DNA of 64,000 nt, taken from assembly GCA_964647825.1 (NCBI GenBank), contig CAZYJL010000004.1, positions 62,001-126,000 of the forward strand, in the 5' to 3' direction. Below are positions 1 through 7,423 of the stretch, piece after piece. The translations under genes were made by a program, and so were the position numbers. Numbering within the stretch: position 1 is the first letter of the stretch; every line of letters starts with the position of its first letter. This DNA comes from VFKI01 sp964647825. Lineage in GTDB: Bacteria; Pseudomonadota; Gammaproteobacteria; DSM-16500. The notes under the pieces were generated by a model. That model worked only from the letters and a program-made list of their open reading frames with translations. It was not told the origin of the DNA and did no database searches.

Positions 1-116
1 CAGCCGCCACCAATCACATAAACACGCAATTTCAATTGAAAATTTTCTTCTTCTTGCATCAATGCCCATATTTTTGCGACAGCTGCCTCTGTCGGATACA
101 ATACATCACTACTCAC
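1..116 (-). CDS. erpA: Iron-sulfur cluster insertion protein ErpA (5' part, cut by window edge)
   Basis: Only the first ~38 codons are inside the window. The translation on the minus strand ends in LKLRVYVIGGG, which is the hallmark just before the first conserved Cys of A-type Fe-S carriers (HesB/IscA/ErpA family); the cysteines lie beyond the edge. An ATG at 122 directly abuts the GGAGGAG Shine-Dalgarno, while the GTG at 116 is 6 nt away, so GTG is the likelier start (protein begins MSSDVLYPTEAAV). ErpA delivers clusters to apoproteins such as IspG. It is divergent from hemJ, and erpA lies near hemL or hemJ in many gammaproteobacteria, which favours ErpA over IscA. Confidence 0.8.
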   Translation of the reverse strand, partial: MSSDVLYPTEAAVAKIWALMQEEENFQLKLRVYVIGGG

Positions 117-140
117 AACCATCTCCTCCGAGGAACGCAT

Positions 141-563
141 ATGCTTTGGATCAAGGCATTTCATATTATTTTCATGGTGACTTGGTTCAGCGGTTTATTT
201 TATCTGCCGCGACTTTATGTCTATCATGCAGAAACCACTGACAGCTTAAGCCATGAACGTTTCAAAATCATGGAACACAAGCTTTATTATTTTATCACAA
301 CTCCTAGCATGCTCCTGACACTGTTTTTTGGCGGCTGGATGATTTGGCTCTATCCACAACTCTACTTATCCGCCTTTTGGATGCATCTCAAACTTAGCCT
401 TGTCTTGCTGTTAGTCATTTATCATCTTTATCTAGGTAAATTACTCGCCAATTTTCGCCGCAATAAAAATCCTCATGGACATGTTTTTTATCGCTGGCTT
501 AACGAGCTACCGGCCTTGTTCTTAATTGCTATTGTTTTACTCGTTGTGGTTAAACCTGCTTAA
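141..563 (+). CDS. hemJ: Protoporphyrinogen IX oxidase HemJ
   Basis: 140-residue integral membrane protein of the HemJ (UPF0093) family, which oxidises protoporphyrinogen IX to protoporphyrin IX in heme synthesis. The N-terminus MLWIKAFHIIFMVTWFSGLF with the early His, the FYLPRLYVYH segment and four hydrophobic helices are typical, as is the length. An in-frame ATG at 36 would add 35 residues, but the ATG at 141 has GAGGAA 6 nt upstream and gives the normal N-terminus. The gene converges on hemL with a 14-nt overlap of the 3' ends, so two steps of tetrapyrrole synthesis sit together. Confidence 0.88.
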   Translation: MLWIKAFHIIFMVTWFSGLFYLPRLYVYHAETTDSLSHERFKIMEHKLYYFITTPSMLLTLFFGGWMIWLYPQLYLSAFWMHLKLSLVLLLVIYHLYLGKLLANFRRNKNPHGHVFYRWLNELPALFLIAIVLLVVVKPA

Positions 564-1827
564 AGACTTTTTCAGCAACCTGCAACGTGTAATCGATTTC
601 TTTCTCCGTATGCATACTTGAAACAAAGCCCGCTTCAAAGGCAGAAGGTGCAAAATACACACCTTCTGCTAAACAGCCATGAAAAAACTTTTTAAACTTT
701 TCTACATTACAGGTTTTAACATCGACAAATCGTTGCGGTAATGCGTCTGTAAAAAACAAACCAAACATCCCACCCGTCGACACCGTTTGCAACGGCACAG
801 CAGCCGCTGCGGCACGTGCCATCAACCCACTCATCAACTGTTCTGTGCGCTGGGTTAATGCTTCATAAAAACCCTCTTGCTCAACTAATTGTAATGTTGC
901 CAAACCTGCCGCCATCGCGAGCGGATTACCTGATAACGTTCCTGCTTGATACACATCACCGCATGGTGCCAAGTGCTGCATAATCTCGCGCCGCCCACCA
1001 CACGCACCAACCGGCAACCCCCCGCCTATTATTTTGCCCAACGTCACTAAGTCGGGTCGAATCCGGTATACCGCTTGCGCACCCCCTTTGGCGACGCGAA
1101 AACCGGTCATGACCTCATCAAAAATTAATAATGCTTGATAGGTATCGCATAGCTCACGCAAAGCAGCCAAAAAACCAGGAACCGGTAAAACGCAATTCAT
1201 ATTCCCGGCAATCGGCTCAACAATAATAGCGGCAATCTCATGCCCATGTGTTGCAAAAAGTGCGCGCACAGACGCTTCATCATTGAAATCAGCAATCAAT
1301 GTATCGCTGACCACGCCCATTGGCACGCCTGCAGACCCCGGCACCCCCAGTGTTAACGCACCCGAGCCCGCTTCCACCAACAGCGCATCGACATGCCCAT
1401 GATAACAACCTGCAAATTTCACAATCTTCGAGCGTCCCGTAAAACCGCGAGCAAGACGAATCGCTGTCATCGTGGCTTCTGTGCCTGAATTCACCATCCG
1501 AATTTGCTCAATAGCAGGCATCATTTGACAAATTTTTTCAGCTAATTGTATTTCTGCCGCCGTCGGCGCGCCAAAACTCAAGCCCTCCGCAGCGGCTGCC
1601 TGCACAGCAGCAACCACTGCAGGGTGCGCGTGACCAGCGATCATCGGCCCCCATGAGCCAACATAATCCACATAACTTTTGCCAGCTGCATCAATAAGAT
1701 AAGCACCGTGTGCTGCGCGCATAAAAACCGGCTCCCCACCCACACCACGAAATGCTCGAACCGGCGAATTGACCCCGCCCGGAATACGCTGCTTTGCCTC
1801 ACGGTATAACACTTCAGACGTCATCAT
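550..1827 (-). CDS. hemL: Glutamate-1-semialdehyde 2,1-aminomutase HemL
   Basis: 425 residues, the usual length. A PLP-dependent class III aminotransferase that converts glutamate-1-semialdehyde to 5-aminolevulinate in the C5 heme pathway; cytosolic. The N-terminus (IPGGVNSPVRAF) is diagnostic for the family, FDEVMTGFRV is the PLP-contacting Asp motif, and Lys265 in VTLGKIIGGGLPVGA is the Schiff-base lysine. The first two codons are both ATG, so the start could be one residue later. Its 3' end overlaps hemJ. Confidence 0.97.
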   Translation of the reverse strand: MMTSEVLYREAKQRIPGGVNSPVRAFRGVGGEPVFMRAAHGAYLIDAAGKSYVDYVGSWGPMIAGHAHPAVVAAVQAAAAEGLSFGAPTAAEIQLAEKICQMMPAIEQIRMVNSGTEATMTAIRLARGFTGRSKIVKFAGCYHGHVDALLVEAGSGALTLGVPGSAGVPMGVVSDTLIADFNDEASVRALFATHGHEIAAIIVEPIAGNMNCVLPVPGFLAALRELCDTYQALLIFDEVMTGFRVAKGGAQAVYRIRPDLVTLGKIIGGGLPVGACGGRREIMQHLAPCGDVYQAGTLSGNPLAMAAGLATLQLVEQEGFYEALTQRTEQLMSGLMARAAAAAVPLQTVSTGGMFGLFFTDALPQRFVDVKTCNVEKFKKFFHGCLAEGVYFAPSAFEAGFVSSMHTEKEIDYTLQVAEKVFKQV

Positions 1828-1985
1828 CTTTCACACCGCTTTTAATAATAATAAAAATTTCGGCGATTATAGCATCCCCAAAGGACACAGATGGCAACTA
1901 ATTTACGCCCGCGCATGCAAAAGACATGCTATGATGCGGCCCTAAAAAAATAGCCATCCAGAAACAAAATAACGGGGAAATCAAC
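1828..1985. promoter_or_regulatory. Divergent promoter region hemL / rubredoxin
   Basis: 158-bp gap between divergent genes. On the minus strand a perfect -10 TATAAT lies at 1866-1871 for hemL, without a clear -35 box. On the plus strand TATGAT at 1930-1935 could be the -10 of the rubredoxin gene. A small inverted repeat, GCATG-N6-CATGC, lies just before it and could be an operator or chance. The rubredoxin Shine-Dalgarno GGGGAAA precedes its ATG. Confidence 0.35.
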
Positions 1986-2159
1986 ATGCCATTTAAACGC
2001 TATATGTGTTTATTATGCGGATACATTTATGACGAAGAAAAAGGCTGGCCAGAAGATGGCATTGCGCCAGGCACTCGCTGGGAAGCTGTACCATTGACTT
2101 GGCAGTGCCCCGAATGCGGCGCCACCAAAGAAGACTTTGAAATGGTGGAAATGGCTTAA
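1986..2159 (+). CDS. Rubredoxin
   Basis: 57-residue rubredoxin, a small one-iron electron carrier. Two CxxCG-type pairs hold the Fe: CLLCGY near residue 8 and CPECGA near residue 41. Between them is the family core with GWPEDGIAPGTRW. The start ATG has GGGGAAA upstream at good spacing. The gene is divergent from hemL, a neighbourhood seen in several gammaproteobacteria. The electron partner cannot be told from this window. Confidence 0.93.
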   Translation: MPFKRYMCLLCGYIYDEEKGWPEDGIAPGTRWEAVPLTWQCPECGATKEDFEMVEMA

Positions 2160-2248
2160 CAATAAAGGTGGCTGTCATAGAGGCTGTTTACAAAGGTTTT
2201 TTTCATATGTACAGCCTAGTAAACCAATTCATTCATCTGTCATTCCGC

Positions 2249-2425
2249 GTAATCGCTCAGCGGCGGTGTGTTTTTTTGCTTAACTGACCGCAATTGCCAA
2301 ACAGCAAGCTGCATTTTACTGATAAAAATATGCTTCATGTCATAAGAAAAGGCATGCCTTCGATCACTTGTCACGGACGACTGATATGCAGTTAAGCAAA
2401 AAACACACCGCCACTGAGCCGTTAC
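2249..2425. repeat. Palindromic MITE-like element, family A copy 1
   Basis: 177-bp non-coding element with ~37-bp terminal inverted repeats: the left end GTAATCGCTCAGCGGCGG is mirrored by CCGCCACTGAGCCGTTAC at the right. The interior matches the other family A copies (10992, 35183, 49915, 58606), with the block CTTAACTGACCGCAAT next to the left repeat. The right end lies 4 nt from the sodC stop codon. No clear target duplication is seen. The left flank CTGTCATTCCGCG matches the edge of the repeat at 7222, so this insertion may sit in an older repeat. Confidence 0.8.
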
Positions 2426-2428
2426 AAG

Positions 2429-2944
2429 TTACTCCGCAATCACGCCACAACCTATTCTCACCATAGCGCCAGGTTTTTTCAGCCCGGCGTCTGTGTAATC
2501 GTCGCCGCCTTCATGCACAATAAGCGCATGCCCTCGAAACAGTGCCAGCGTCAGCCGTGGCGCTAACACAGGCAATGTCGCGCGCCCATCTTGATCAACC
2601 ACTAAAACAGGCAAATCCCCTAAATGGCCATCGCCACGGTATGGGCCATGATGCACACCCGTACGCATTGGATCGAGATGCCCACCCGCTGCCATCGCAT
2701 GGTTATCACAGGATGGCATCACATGCACATGAAACCCATGCACCCCCGGCGACAAGCCTTGCAAATTTGGCGTCAACAGTAACCCGTAAATCGTATCATC
2801 CGCACGCACTGTCCCCATCTTTTTTGAATGGCCTTTTTGATCAACCCAATGCATGTGCACCACCACACTGGCTTTTGCAGACACTGCCACACAAAACAAT
2901 GCAACACCGGTTATTGTGAGCAATCCTTGCAACATTTTTTTCAT
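2429..2944 (-). CDS. sodC: Periplasmic Cu/Zn superoxide dismutase
   Basis: 171 residues from the ATG at 2944; an upstream extension of the frame runs through the leader and is unlikely. The first ~25 residues (MKKMLQGLLTITGVALFCVAVSAKA) form a signal peptide. Copper and zinc ligands are in GFHVHVMPSCDN, GGHLDPMRTGVHHGPY and DGHLGDLP, and RGHALIVHEGGDDY supplies the last Cu histidine; Cys in SCDN and the C-terminal GCGVI form the disulfide. It dismutes superoxide in the periplasm, useful for an intracellular bacterium facing phagocyte oxidants. A family A element abuts its 3' end. Confidence 0.95.
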   Translation of the reverse strand: MKKMLQGLLTITGVALFCVAVSAKASVVVHMHWVDQKGHSKKMGTVRADDTIYGLLLTPNLQGLSPGVHGFHVHVMPSCDNHAMAAGGHLDPMRTGVHHGPYRGDGHLGDLPVLVVDQDGRATLPVLAPRLTLALFRGHALIVHEGGDDYTDAGLKKPGAMVRIGCGVIAE

Positions 2945-3005
2945 CCTACACTCTCCCCTGTTAACACATAGCAAGTTGTTGCGATTGAATACAAAACAAT
3001 CACTA

Positions 3006-3281
3006 TCAGCGCACCGCAAATCGATCAAAATACTCATAAGGCACTTCTGTACGCTCAACATCAGTCACTTCAGCTAATGGCGGCCCTTGCTCTAACCAAG
3101 CACAAAATGCCTCGACAGCGTGCCGCTCTCCGCAAGCGAAGGTTTCGACACGTCCATCCGGTAGATTTCGCGCCCAGCCCGTCACCCCTAAACGCTTCGC
3201 TTCATCTTGCGCACCTGCACGGAACCAGACACCTTGCACTTTCCCCGACACATAACAATGTGCACCTATTTTTTCTTGCAT
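3006..3281 (-). CDS. acyP: Acylphosphatase
   Basis: 91 residues, normal length. Hydrolyses acyl phosphates such as acetyl phosphate or 1,3-bisphosphoglycerate. The two signatures are present: VSGKVQGVWFR with the phosphate-binding Arg, and GWARNLPDGRVE with the catalytic Asn. The frame continues upstream, but the ATG at 3281 has GGAGG 5 nt away and gives the normal N-terminus. It lies 61 nt upstream of the sodC start on the same strand. Confidence 0.94.
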   Translation of the reverse strand: MQEKIGAHCYVSGKVQGVWFRAGAQDEAKRLGVTGWARNLPDGRVETFACGERHAVEAFCAWLEQGPPLAEVTDVERTEVPYEYFDRFAVR

Positions 3282-3343
3282 AATGCCTCCAACGCGATGA
3301 ATTGCTATCATAGGCGAATCTTTCATGACCTGCAGCTTACCGA

Positions 3344-4294
3344 ATGACTTCCGAAAAATTCAATACATTGAAAAAACATCTCGCTCTAGTTAGTCCACTT
3401 TATTGGCCAGCGTGGCTTGGACTTGGAATATTATGGCTCATCACCCGTCTCCCAGACCAAGCACAGATGTCGATTGGCAAATCGCTCGGGCACTTCATCT
3501 GGTTATGCGGCGGCAAACTCAAAACCATCACGCGCACCAATCTTTCCCTCTGTTTTCCTACTTGGACAACGCAAGAACGCGAATCTCTCGCCAAAAAAAA
3601 TTTCCAATCTCTGGGTATTGGACTAATTGAAGCTGCTCGCGCTTGGTGGCTGCCCAATCAAAAATTAGCCCCGACAGTGACATTAAAAGGCTTAGAACAT
3701 GCTGAAGCGGCCTTCGCAAAAGGCAAAGGCATCATTTTAGTCAGCCCCCATTTCACCTGCCTTGAACTCGTTGGCAAATTAATCGGCATGCAATACGATT
3801 TTGGTGTCATGTATCGACCCCACAAAAAAGCACTTATCTCTTTCATTCATGAACGTTTTCGCAAAAAAAATTATCGCGAATATATTCCACGCCAAAATAT
3901 CCGCCAACTCCTTCGCGTCTTAAGTCAAAATATGGCCGTTTGGATCGCCTATGATATTGACGCAGGTCGCAGCCGCAAAAAAACCGCAAAAACCGCCGTC
4001 TTTGCGCCATTCTTTGGCATCCAAACGGCTTCACTTACCAGTATTTCGCGTTTAGCACAGCTTAGCCAAGCAACCATTTTACCTATCCACTTTTGCCGTA
4101 CAGGCAACACATTTCATTACACCGTGACACTTGAACCGGCCCTTACCCCCTTCCCAACAGACACGCTGGAAAAAGATGCCACGTTGCTAAATGCAGCACT
4201 TGAAAAAGCAATTCGACTTAACCCAGAACAGTATATTTGGCAGTATAAACGCTTCAAAACTCGCCCCCCTGGCGAACCGCGACTCTACGACTAA
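3344..4294 (+). CDS. lpxL: Lipid A lauroyl/myristoyl acyltransferase (LpxL/HtrB family)
   Basis: 316 residues. Adds a secondary acyl chain to Kdo-lipid A (or its precursor) at the inner membrane. One N-terminal membrane segment (about 15-38), then the acyltransferase core with the HFTCLE form of the HX4E catalytic motif near residue 145, and the C-terminal signature NPEQYIWQYKRFKTRP. LpxL and LpxM cannot be told apart without alignment. The stop codon lies inside the 9-bp duplication made by the palindromic element at 4298. hldE downstream also serves LPS synthesis. Confidence 0.9.
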   Translation: MTSEKFNTLKKHLALVSPLYWPAWLGLGILWLITRLPDQAQMSIGKSLGHFIWLCGGKLKTITRTNLSLCFPTWTTQERESLAKKNFQSLGIGLIEAARAWWLPNQKLAPTVTLKGLEHAEAAFAKGKGIILVSPHFTCLELVGKLIGMQYDFGVMYRPHKKALISFIHERFRKKNYREYIPRQNIRQLLRVLSQNMAVWIAYDIDAGRSRKKTAKTAVFAPFFGIQTASLTSISRLAQLSQATILPIHFCRTGNTFHYTVTLEPALTPFPTDTLEKDATLLNAALEKAIRLNPEQYIWQYKRFKTRPPGEPRLYD

Positions 4295-4297
4295 ACA

Positions 4298-4449
4298 CTC
4301 AGTACCGGACATTTTTTAATACTGTAAACTTTATAAATCACTGGCGAGCGGACAGGATGTCCGCAAGAGTAAAAACCAGTGCATGGAAGACTGTTTTTTA
4401 CGGTCAGTGAGTTAAAAGTTTACAGTATTAAAAAATGCCCGGTACAAAG
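4298..4449. repeat. Palindromic MITE-like element, family C
   Basis: 152-bp element with ~41-bp terminal inverted repeats (GTACCGG, then CATTTTTTAATACTGTAAAC, at both ends in opposite orientation). It is flanked by an exact 9-bp direct repeat GACTAAACA at 4289-4297 and 4450-4458, a clean target-site duplication. The left duplication contains the lpxL stop codon. It encodes nothing. I see no second copy in the window and no shared sequence with families A and B. Confidence 0.82.
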
Positions 4450-4523
4450 GACTAAACATCACATTCAACCAGCAACCAAATGATTGTTAGTGCAATATCG
4501 ATGCAAGCTGCTAGAATAATAGG

Positions 4524-5978
4524 ATGAAACTATCCCATCACCCAAGCGAACTACCTGACTTCAGCAAAACGTCGATTCTTGTCGTCGGCGACATTATGCT
4601 TGACCGTTATTGGTTTGGCGAAACGTGTCGCATTTCACCAGAAGCGCCGGTGCCTGTTGTCAGCGTTAACCAAACAGAAGAGCGCCCAGGTGGCGCGGGC
4701 AATGTCGCATTAAATATTGCTGCATTGGGTGGCAATGCCACACTGATTGGGATCGCAGGGGACGATGAAGCTGGACACATTCTGACAGAACAACTTGCAG
4801 CAGCAGGCGTCAGTCATGATATTCATTACCTGCAAGGTGTCCCAACGATTACCAAGCTACGCGTCATTAGCCGACATCAACAGCTAATCCGCATGGATTT
4901 TGAACAAACCTTCCCACCTGCTGCACCCCTTCGACTCACTGATTATTATAAAAGAGCACTTGCTGAAGCCCAACTCGTGATCCTGTCAGATTATGGCAAG
5001 GGCACGCTTTGTGCGGCACCTGAGCTCATTCGTCTCGCAAGAGATGCGCGCATCCCCGTGTTAGTCGACCCCAAGGGACGTGACTTCAGCCTTTATCGCG
5101 GTGCGAGCCTCATCACCCCTAATATTCGTGAATTTGAAGCCATTGTCGGCCATTGTCGTAACGAACAAGACATCATTGAAAAAGGTCGAGCCCTGATTGC
5201 TGAACAACATATTGACGCCTTACTGCTCACACGTGGCGAACGTGGCATGACACTGATCCAACAAAATAATGCAGAAGAATTACATTTCCCTGCCCATGCC
5301 CGCGAAGTATTTGATGTCACCGGCGCAGGCGATACGGTTGTTGCGGTACTTGGCACCGCCTTGGCAGCAGGCAGCCCATTACCTGAAGCCATGAGCCTCG
5401 CTAACCTTGCTGCGGGATTAGTGGTGGCTAAACTCGGCGCAGCAACTGTCAGTGCGCCCGAATTGCGCGCCGCATTGAACGCTACCATTCGTTTTGCGGG
5501 GGGTATTGTTAACGAAGAACAACTCGCGTTAGCCATTGGGCAAGCTCGCGCCCAAGGAGAGCGCATTGTCTTCACCAATGGTTGTTTTGATATTTTACAT
5601 GCCGGTCACGTTACCTATTTACAACAGGCACGACAACTTGGCGATCGTTTAATTGTGGCTATCAATGATGATGACTCTGTCAGACGGTTAAAAGGCGCTG
5701 GTCGCCCCATTAACACCATTGAGCAACGCATGGCCGTGTTAGCCGGTCTTGGCATGGTCGACTGGGTCACTTCTTTCTCAGAAGATACGCCAGAGCACTT
5801 ACTTAAAAAATTACGACCGGATATCTTGGTAAAAGGCGGCGACTACACTGTAGAACAAGTTGTCGGCTCTAGCATCGTACGTGCGTATGGTGGCGATGTT
5901 CGCGTACTTGGATGCATCAAAGATCTCTCGACAACATCGATTATTGATCGAGTAAAAAAACAATCTAGCGAAATCTGA
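4524..5978 (+). CDS. hldE: Bifunctional D-glycero-beta-D-manno-heptose-7-phosphate kinase / 1-phosphate adenylyltransferase
   Basis: 484 residues, matching full-length HldE. Residues ~1-320 are a ribokinase-fold kinase (RPGGAGNVALNIAALGG substrate loop, VTGAGDTVVAVLG catalytic loop). Residues ~345-484 are a nucleotidyltransferase domain with FTNGCFDILHAGHVTYL (HxGH motif). It makes ADP-heptose precursors for the LPS inner core. Both active sites look intact. AATAGG sits right before the ATG. It follows lpxL but is separated from it by element C. Confidence 0.97.
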   Translation: MKLSHHPSELPDFSKTSILVVGDIMLDRYWFGETCRISPEAPVPVVSVNQTEERPGGAGNVALNIAALGGNATLIGIAGDDEAGHILTEQLAAAGVSHDIHYLQGVPTITKLRVISRHQQLIRMDFEQTFPPAAPLRLTDYYKRALAEAQLVILSDYGKGTLCAAPELIRLARDARIPVLVDPKGRDFSLYRGASLITPNIREFEAIVGHCRNEQDIIEKGRALIAEQHIDALLLTRGERGMTLIQQNNAEELHFPAHAREVFDVTGAGDTVVAVLGTALAAGSPLPEAMSLANLAAGLVVAKLGAATVSAPELRAALNATIRFAGGIVNEEQLALAIGQARAQGERIVFTNGCFDILHAGHVTYLQQARQLGDRLIVAINDDDSVRRLKGAGRPINTIEQRMAVLAGLGMVDWVTSFSEDTPEHLLKKLRPDILVKGGDYTVEQVVGSSIVRAYGGDVRVLGCIKDLSTTSIIDRVKKQSSEI

Positions 5979-5999
5979 CAACCCAGTGAATACGTAAAC

Positions 6000-6132
6000 T
6001 AGCGTCTGTTGACAATTGGTTATTTTTAATCATTTTACGAGAAAACAGGAAGTGTCCGAGAATCAAATCCAATAAAAGAGACCGTATTTGATGTTAAAAT
6101 GATTAGGAATAACCAACTGTCAACAAACTCTA
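6000..6132. repeat. Palindromic MITE-like element, family B copy 1
   Basis: ~133 bp between hldE and gmk. The ends GCGTCTGTTGACAATTGG and, on the other strand, GAGTTTGTTGACAGTTGG form ~37-bp terminal inverted repeats, bounded by TA on each side. The interior (GAATCAAATCCAAT, GTATTTGATGTTAAAAT) is shared with the copy at 16331. TA flanks and the TGTTGACA ends suggest mobilisation by an IS630/Tc1-like transposase, which is inference; no transposase is present. Confidence 0.75.
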
Positions 6133-6166
6133 ATAAAAATGACAAGTCGAAACAGGAACTTTTTGC

Positions 6167-6802
6167 ATGCCAACTCATGGTAACCTTTATATTATTTCTG
6201 CCCCTTCTGGTGGTGGCAAAACAAGCTTAGTAAATGCGCTTGTGTCATCACTGACCGATATCACTGTTTCAATCTCACACACAACCCGCGCTGCTCGACA
6301 GGGAGAGACGGATGGCACACACTATCATTTCATTGATGAACCGACTTTCCACAAAATGATTGCGCAGGGAAAATTCCTTGAATATGCGACGATCTTCGGC
6401 AATCTTTATGGTACTTGTCGCGAATGGGTACAAAAAACCCTTAACCAAGGCACCGATGTCATTCTTGAAATTGACTGGCAAGGCGCCCAAGAAATCCGAC
6501 GCTTATTTCCACATTGTATTAGCATCTTTATTGTTCCACCCTCCCCCGAGATTCTTGCAAAACGCTTACAAGATCGACAACAAGATGATTCCAATACAGT
6601 CAAACGACGCTTAGCCGACGTTCGTGAAACGTTTTTTCACTTACCAGAATATGACTATATCGTACTAAATGACGACTTCACCAAAGCTGTTAATGACTTA
6701 CAAGCGATTGTCATCACAGGCCGCCTAACACGGCGCCAACAACTCGAAAAACTGGGCGATTTGCTTATGCAGTTTACGAATCAAGGAAATACTGTAAAAT
6801 AG
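6167..6802 (+). CDS. gmk: Guanylate kinase
   Basis: 211 residues. Phosphorylates GMP/dGMP to GDP/dGDP in the cytosol. The N-terminal P-loop SAPSGGGKTSLVNAL, the GMP-binding segment SISHTTRAARQGETDGTHYHF and the lid with RLQDRQQDD are all present. CAGGAA lies ~8 nt before the ATG. It heads the conserved gmk-rpoZ-spoT cluster, which couples purine nucleotides with ppGpp metabolism. Confidence 0.97.
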   Translation: MPTHGNLYIISAPSGGGKTSLVNALVSSLTDITVSISHTTRAARQGETDGTHYHFIDEPTFHKMIAQGKFLEYATIFGNLYGTCREWVQKTLNQGTDVILEIDWQGAQEIRRLFPHCISIFIVPPSPEILAKRLQDRQQDDSNTVKRRLADVRETFFHLPEYDYIVLNDDFTKAVNDLQAIVITGRLTRRQQLEKLGDLLMQFTNQGNTVK

Positions 6803-6845
6803 CATCCCCTGAAATATCATTCACTCAATAAGCTGGGGTTACTGC

Positions 6846-7202
6846 ATGGCACGCGTTACCGTTGAAGACTGTTTAGGATTTGTAAAGAATCGTTTTGAAC
6901 TGGTGTTACTTGCCGCAAAAAGAGCAAGACAATTGATGCGCGGTAGCGTCGAACCCACCGTTCCTTGGGAAAATGACAAACCTACCGTTGTTGCCTTGCG
7001 TGAAATTGCAGCGGGCCATGTGGATTTTAGTGATGCACATGAACATGAGAGCCACGCTTTACCACATCCGACGCGCACGCCCGCCTCTCTCTCTACCGCG
7101 ATATCTGCAATTGAAGCAATAGAAAAAGAAGCGAGCGCAACCCCACCCACCGCTTTACCACCAGAAACAGAAGCAACAACCGATAAACCATCTGACCAAT
7201 AA
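6846..7202 (+). CDS. rpoZ: RNA polymerase omega subunit
   Basis: 118 residues, longer than the ~90 of E. coli because of a low-complexity C-terminal tail rich in Thr, Ala and Glu. The conserved core MARVTVEDCLGFVKNRFELVLLAAKRARQ and the KPTVVALREIAAG segment are clear. Omega helps assemble the beta' subunit and forms part of the ppGpp site, fitting its place between gmk and spoT. It starts 43 nt after gmk. Confidence 0.95.
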   Translation: MARVTVEDCLGFVKNRFELVLLAAKRARQLMRGSVEPTVPWENDKPTVVALREIAAGHVDFSDAHEHESHALPHPTRTPASLSTAISAIEAIEKEASATPPTALPPETEATTDKPSDQ

Positions 7203-7221
7203 GTGATATTTATTTAAAAAC

Positions 7222-7306
7222 CCTGTCATTCCGCGCTTTAAAGTCAACTCAATATGGAGCCTTTTCAGCATTCTGGATCCCGCGGATAAACCCGCGGGAT
7301 GACAGG
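7222..7306. repeat. Short inverted repeat with CCTGTCAT..CCGCGGGATGACAGG ends
   Basis: The left edge CCTGTCATTCCGCG pairs with CCCGCGGGATGACAGG on the right, and an inner CCCGCGG-ATAAA-CCCGCGGG forms a tight hairpin next to the right edge. Such TGTCATCCCGCG intergenic repeats occur in many proteobacterial genomes, and a fragment of the same edge is at 2239-2251. It lies between rpoZ and spoT and may affect read-through. Confidence 0.6.
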
Positions 7307-7423
7307 ACTTAAGATAAAAGCAGCGCTGAAGAATAAATAACTATCAGCAAACACACACGCATAGCCTGCTTAGGGAACATACGGTTACAATGGAATGACA
7401 ATTCACCACCAACAGGTAACCCT

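Noticed and set aside
2249..2425. Considered whether family A is a structured small RNA gene.
   Set aside because: Target-site duplications at three copies and both orientations relative to genes point to a mobile element; a secondary RNA role is not excluded.
2542..2919. 125-codon plus-strand open frame opposite sodC.
   Set aside because: sodC carries all metal ligands on the other strand; the His-rich shadow comes from its codons.
5093..5578. 161-codon open frame on the minus strand inside hldE.
   Set aside because: Shadow of a well-supported gene; the translation is low in complexity and matches nothing.
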